Source: Dorea sp. CAG:317 (GTDB lineage Bacteria > Bacillota > Clostridia > Lachnospirales > Lachnospiraceae). Taken from it: a stretch of DNA of 8,259 nucleotides. The stretch lies in the NCBI GenBank assembly GCA_000433535.1, contig FR892665.1, positions 1-8,259 of the forward strand, given 5' to 3'. Below the pieces are notes generated by a model. That model saw only the letters and a list, made by a program, of their open reading frames with translations, was not told where the DNA came from and made no database searches. Below are positions 5,059-8,259 of the stretch, piece by piece. Position numbers and translations under genes: made by a program. Positions within the stretch are counted from its first letter, which is position 1, and each line of letters starts with the position of its first letter.

Positions 5059-6830
5059 AAATACAGAGAATATCAGGCATACAGAAGAAATATTTGATTA
5101 ATATCGTGCTGCTGCTTGCGTTGGCATTGTTATTATCCAGCGTGGGTGTTGGGATTTATGTGCGAAAAAACATGTCAAACGTGGTTTTGGATAAGTATGA
5201 GTTCATGACAGAAAAAATGGGCATTACCCTTGACGGTTTATATAAGAAAAGCGAAGAGGTTACTGCCGAGTGCATTACTGACAAAACTGTTCAGAAAAGC
5301 CTGCAGGCGACAGAACTGGAGCTGGGGGAGAAAAATGCCCTGAGTAAGTATTTTGCCTATACAGATTTAGATTATGTGTCAGAGTACTGCTATGTTGATA
5401 ATAAAGAAAATGTTTATACAAAATCATATTCAGATCTTTCATATAAGGACTTTAAAAAGAGCGGAATAGAGAAAAAGCTTTCATCAAATTACGCCGAGAC
5501 CCAATGGTTCTTTCGGGAAGATACATTGTTCCATACGGGCAGGTCGGAACTGTTTATCGGACGTAATGTACGCAATATGGAGGATGTACATGCTCCGGGG
5601 ATGCTGTTTTTTAAAATGGATGAGAAGTATCTGGGAAGTATTGTGGAAGAACAGAAAGAAATAGAAGATATCGTCGTTGGAGTTGTTGATGACAAGGGCA
5701 ACCTTTGCATGCAATACACACCGGAGTCCTTTGTACTGAATGAGCAGGATGAAGAAAAAATAACCGGATTATTTAAATACAAAGGGGCGGGAATGATTCT
5801 GGAAAGAGAACGGCTGCGCAGCGGAATGCTGCAGGCATATCGCCAGCAGGAAAGCGGTTTTACCATATTTACCTTGGTGCCTAATACAGTGTTAAATCGG
5901 GGGATGACCGAGATTACTCTGGTATTATTGGTGATTTATCTCGTGGTGATCATAATTGCAATGGAGGTAAGTTTTTATATTTCAAAAATATTTACAAAGC
6001 CGATTTTAATGCTCAGTAAAGAAATGGAGCAGTTTGACGGAAAAGATTTTTCTCATACGGTAAAAATAGAGACAAATACAGAATTGGACAAAATAGGAAA
6101 TTCGTACAATGAGATGCTTCAGAACATAGAAAATCTTCTGAATGAAATCAAGAAACAGGAGAAGGAACTTCGGACAAGTGAACTGAATATGCTCATCAAT
6201 CAGATTAAGCCTCATTTTTTATATAACACATTGGACACTATTTATATGCTGGCAAGGATTAACGGAGAAAAAACAACTATGAAGATGATCCAGTCATTGT
6301 CAACATATCTGCGGCTGTCGTTAAGCAAAGGCAAAGACATTGTGACAGTAGGGGATGAACTGGAAAATGTGCAAAGTTATGTGGAGATTTTGCAGATTCG
6401 CAACAGTGGATTATTTACTTACGAAATAGATTGTCAAGTGGAAAAAAACGAAAGATGGGTTCTAAAACTCATTTTACAGCCGTTAGTAGAGAATGCAATA
6501 AAATATGGTCTTGCCGATATGGAGGAAGGGGGCATCATTCGGATAGAGGTGAAGGAGCTGTCAGGGAAATTGACTTTTACGGTCTACAACAATGGAATTC
6601 CCATGGATTCGGAAATGGTTGATAGAATTAATTCGTTGTCAGACGTGCCCATAGTTGAATTGAAAAAAGTATTTCCTGATAAAAAGCATGGATATGGAGT
6701 AGTAAATATTATTACAAGGCTTCGTTTAAAATATGGTGATGAAGTTCGCTTTTACTATGAAATTGAATCGTGTGGAACAAGGTGTATTATACAGTTGCCG
6801 GAAAGTGGGAAAGAGAATGATGAAATATAA
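5055..6830 (+). CDS. YesM-type membrane sensor histidine kinase
   Basis: The protein has 591 residues. Transmembrane helix 1 is at about 14-36 (KYLINIVLLLALALLLSSVG). An extracellular sensing region follows at about 37-283, probably a Cache-like fold. Transmembrane helix 2 is at about 285-309, then a HAMP linker (310-365) with FTKPILMLSKEM and a coiled segment. The kinase core carries the LytS/YesM phospho-acceptor box QIKPHFLYNTLDTI with His387, the N box LILQPLVENAIKYG with Asn480, and the G box KHGYGVVNIITRL at 544-556. The usual Asp-x-Gly strand reads YNNGIPM, with Asn in place of Asp at 512-513; I regard this as a family variant rather than proof of inactivity. It autophosphorylates on His and hands the phosphate to the regulator, whose stop it overlaps (ATGA). 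Its own end overlaps the next gene, a solute-binding lipoprotein, by 14 bases. Length and order are typical and no truncation is seen. Confidence 0.95.
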   Translation: MKIQRISGIQKKYLINIVLLLALALLLSSVGVGIYVRKNMSNVVLDKYEFMTEKMGITLDGLYKKSEEVTAECITDKTVQKSLQATELELGEKNALSKYFAYTDLDYVSEYCYVDNKENVYTKSYSDLSYKDFKKSGIEKKLSSNYAETQWFFREDTLFHTGRSELFIGRNVRNMEDVHAPGMLFFKMDEKYLGSIVEEQKEIEDIVVGVVDDKGNLCMQYTPESFVLNEQDEEKITGLFKYKGAGMILERERLRSGMLQAYRQQESGFTIFTLVPNTVLNRGMTEITLVLLVIYLVVIIIAMEVSFYISKIFTKPILMLSKEMEQFDGKDFSHTVKIETNTELDKIGNSYNEMLQNIENLLNEIKKQEKELRTSELNMLINQIKPHFLYNTLDTIYMLARINGEKTTMKMIQSLSTYLRLSLSKGKDIVTVGDELENVQSYVEILQIRNSGLFTYEIDCQVEKNERWVLKLILQPLVENAIKYGLADMEEGGIIRIEVKELSGKLTFTVYNNGIPMDSEMVDRINSLSDVPIVELKKVFPDKKHGYGVVNIITRLRLKYGDEVRFYYEIESCGTRCIIQLPESGKENDEI

Positions 6831-8100
6831 AAAAGTCTTTGTAATATTTATTAGTATAATGTTTTCTTTGGGTCTGGCGGGGTGTTCCCGTCAAGAGGAT
6901 GCAGAACGCACGGAGTATACCGAAGAAGTAAAGATTCCGATGCTTCTGACCATTGACCCGAGTACGGGAAATAAAAATGAGGAGGACGTGATTACTGCGT
7001 TCAATGAAGAATATAAAGGCAGGTATCAGATAGATGTAGAGTGGGCGCTTCAGACAGAAGAAGAATATCGTACCAATCTGAAAAGATTGAATGTGACGGA
7101 TGAACTTCCGGCAATCATTACAGATCTTCGTCTGCTTCCATCTTTTTATCAGCTCATGTTAAAAGATGAGCGGATTGAAGATCTGTCACCGGTGATCAAT
7201 AAAGATGAGGAATGGAAAAAGATGATCGAGCCTGCGGTGCTTGAGGCATGTACAGAGTCTGATGGGAGTATCTATCTTGCTCCGCTTAGCACTGCCTTCT
7301 ATTCCTGCTCCGGTGTGTTCTGGAATGAGCAGCTTTTTCACAAGGCTGGTATAGAAGCATTCCCGCAAACATGGGAGGAGTTTTGGGATTGTTGCGACAA
7401 ATTGCAAAATAGCGGAATTACGCCGCTTGCTTTACATACGGAAGGGACTGCATGGGCGCCGATGCTCCTTGCGACAGCCGAGCTGGCAGATTCGGAGGAG
7501 GGGGCGCAGTTTATGGACGCATTGTATCCCGACAGCTATCAAAATGAAAATGGCTTGCAGTTGGCAGGCACTCTGAAAAAGTTATTTCAGTATACGACGG
7601 AAAATGCAATGTACAATGACTTTGATGTCGCCTATGAAAATTTTGTGTCAGGGAAAGTGGCTATGATACCCAACGGATATTGGATGATAGACCAGATACC
7701 TGAAAGTATGGAAAGCAGTGTTCGCTTTTCGCCGTTTCCGGGAAATAAACTTATCTCTTCTCCGGAAACTTTCGGCTGGGGAGTCGTGTCAGGCTATAGC
7801 GAGAAAGTAAAAAAGGCGGCAGTTGTTTTCTTGAAATATCGTACGGCTTTTAATCTCAAACAGAAGGAAGAACTTTTAAGCGCAGACCCTCAGAATAACT
7901 CTCAATTGTTGAATGATTATATTAAAGCTTATACGGAAAATCCGCAGATTGTTCCCAACTATCAGGTGAAATGGAGCTCTGTTCTGCAGGAACAAACACT
8001 GGGAGAGATCATTCCTAAATTAGCGAAAGATCAAATGACTGAGGAAGAGTTTGTCAGAAGGGCGGACGAAAGCATTCAGCAATGTGAGAGTGAAAAATAG
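6817..8100 (+). CDS. Extracellular solute-binding lipoprotein, family 1 (sugar type)
   Basis: The protein has 427 residues. The start is one of two adjacent ATGs (6817 or 6820), both inside the end of the kinase gene, with GGGA around 6807-6810 as a modest ribosome binding site. A much earlier in-frame start at 6733 would remove the signal peptide from the N-terminus and is rejected. Residues 3-22 form a lipoprotein signal peptide with lipobox LAGC; Cys23 would be lipidated and anchor the protein outside the membrane. Family 1 binding-protein landmarks follow: EDVITAFNEEY (56-67), FWNEQLFHKAGI (168-179), PQTWEEF (183-189), SGITPLAL (199-206) and FVSGKVAMIPNGYW (276-289). It probably binds an oligosaccharide or sugar for an ABC importer. 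No permease follows directly, and it is coupled to the kinase, so it could instead serve as a sensing partner; this is inference. No missing domain is apparent. Confidence 0.93.
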   Translation: MMKYKKVFVIFISIMFSLGLAGCSRQEDAERTEYTEEVKIPMLLTIDPSTGNKNEEDVITAFNEEYKGRYQIDVEWALQTEEEYRTNLKRLNVTDELPAIITDLRLLPSFYQLMLKDERIEDLSPVINKDEEWKKMIEPAVLEACTESDGSIYLAPLSTAFYSCSGVFWNEQLFHKAGIEAFPQTWEEFWDCCDKLQNSGITPLALHTEGTAWAPMLLATAELADSEEGAQFMDALYPDSYQNENGLQLAGTLKKLFQYTTENAMYNDFDVAYENFVSGKVAMIPNGYWMIDQIPESMESSVRFSPFPGNKLISSPETFGWGVVSGYSEKVKKAAVVFLKYRTAFNLKQKEELLSADPQNNSQLLNDYIKAYTENPQIVPNYQVKWSSVLQEQTLGEIIPKLAKDQMTEEEFVRRADESIQQCESEK

Positions 8101-8213
8101 TATATTTTTTTGTATTTGGAGTTGGATAATTATTATAGCATTTTTTTTAATTTTGATAATATTATACTCAGCAACGGGACAACAGGATTGTTCAAAGAAA
8201 GGTGGGAAAAATT
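8101..8213. other. AT-rich gap between the lipoprotein and the next exported-protein gene
   Basis: These 113 bases are very AT-rich with long T-runs. I found no hairpin followed by a T-tract and no promoter with both boxes in good spacing; TATACT at 8163-8168 lacks a -35. A strong ribosome binding site GGTGGG (8201-8206) precedes the next start. A frame from GTG 8084 or 8090 crosses the gap and would encode one hydrophobic segment (FFCIWSWIIIIAFFLILIIL). It has no ribosome binding site and may be only a reading of T-rich spacer. Confidence 0.5.
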
Positions 8214-8259
8214 ATGAAATTGAAAAAAATGCTGGCTGTCATAATGACGGCTGTAGTAG
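8214..8259 (+). CDS. Start of an exported protein, probably a second solute-binding lipoprotein (3' end outside window)
   Basis: Fifteen codons are present: MKLKKMLAVIMTAVV. They follow GGTGGG (8201-8206) at a spacing of seven bases. The Lys-rich start and hydrophobic core are a signal peptide, as in the Clostridia family 1 binding proteins that typically continue to a lipobox Cys within the next ten residues, which lies beyond the window. Its position downstream of YesN/YesM genes and a first binding protein fits a sugar ABC-transporter operon (binding protein, then two permeases). The identity is inferred from context and could be any exported protein. Confidence 0.6.
   Translation, partial: MKLKKMLAVIMTAVV

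Noticed and set aside
5484..5866. Two minus-strand open frames inside the kinase gene
   Set aside because: They lie opposite a fully supported kinase coding region with conserved domain order, so they are shadows.
6733..6816. Upstream in-frame extension of the lipoprotein
   Set aside because: It would bury the signal peptide 28 residues inside the protein and runs over the kinase's final codons; the adjacent ATGs at 6817 and 6820 give a proper lipoprotein start.
1..8259. CRISPR array, tRNA, rRNA or defence-system genes
   Set aside because: No regularly spaced repeats were seen by eye, no tRNA cloverleaf was recognised, and apart from the decayed AlbA_2 gene nothing resembles a known defence protein.

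Overview
The window looks like chromosomal DNA from a low-GC, Gram-positive anaerobe of the Clostridia, most likely a Lachnospiraceae-type gut bacterium. This is inferred from AT-rich codon use, AGGAGG-type ribosome binding sites, a T-tailed terminator, a diderm-independent lipoprotein signal and the YesM/YesN type of signalling genes. No single marker fixes the genus.

Left end (1-188): the last 43 codons of a tRNA-binding OB-fold protein, best read as methionyl-tRNA synthetase (metG), followed by a textbook intrinsic terminator. A second hairpin at 200-223 overlaps the end of a doubtful 41-residue minus-strand ORF.

Accessory region (about 320-2110): a strong sigma-A-type promoter (539-567) drives a small helix-turn-helix protein (612-812). 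It is followed by the N-terminal (AlbA_2-like) and C-terminal (winged-helix-like) pieces of one broken gene in two frames, then a tandem/inverted repeat, then the last 42 residues of a tyrosine recombinase. This reads as a decayed integrative element. Between it and the next intact gene lie two unassigned open stretches. One of them (1941 onward) has strikingly different, Ala/Lys-rich, GC-richer codon use.

Middle (2113-3346): an intact two-domain EamA (drug/metabolite transporter superfamily) permease with visible internal duplication. After it come a 72-base inverted-repeat structure (3015-3086) and an unrecognised minus-strand ORF.

Right half (3401-8259): a tightly packed sugar-sensing operon. 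It holds a YesN-type response regulator with an AraC DNA-binding domain (3469-5058), a YesM-type membrane histidine kinase (5055-6830, ATGA overlap) and a family 1 solute-binding lipoprotein (6817-8100, 14-base overlap). After a 113-base AT-rich gap comes the start of another exported protein (8214 to window end), probably a second binding protein. I infer that the kinase senses an extracellular sugar, possibly through the first lipoprotein, and that the regulator activates the downstream ABC importer genes, which lie outside the window.

I see no rRNA, tRNA, CRISPR array or intact insertion sequence. The most interesting lead is the translational coupling of the lipoprotein to its kinase. No clearly new defence or genetic system is visible.
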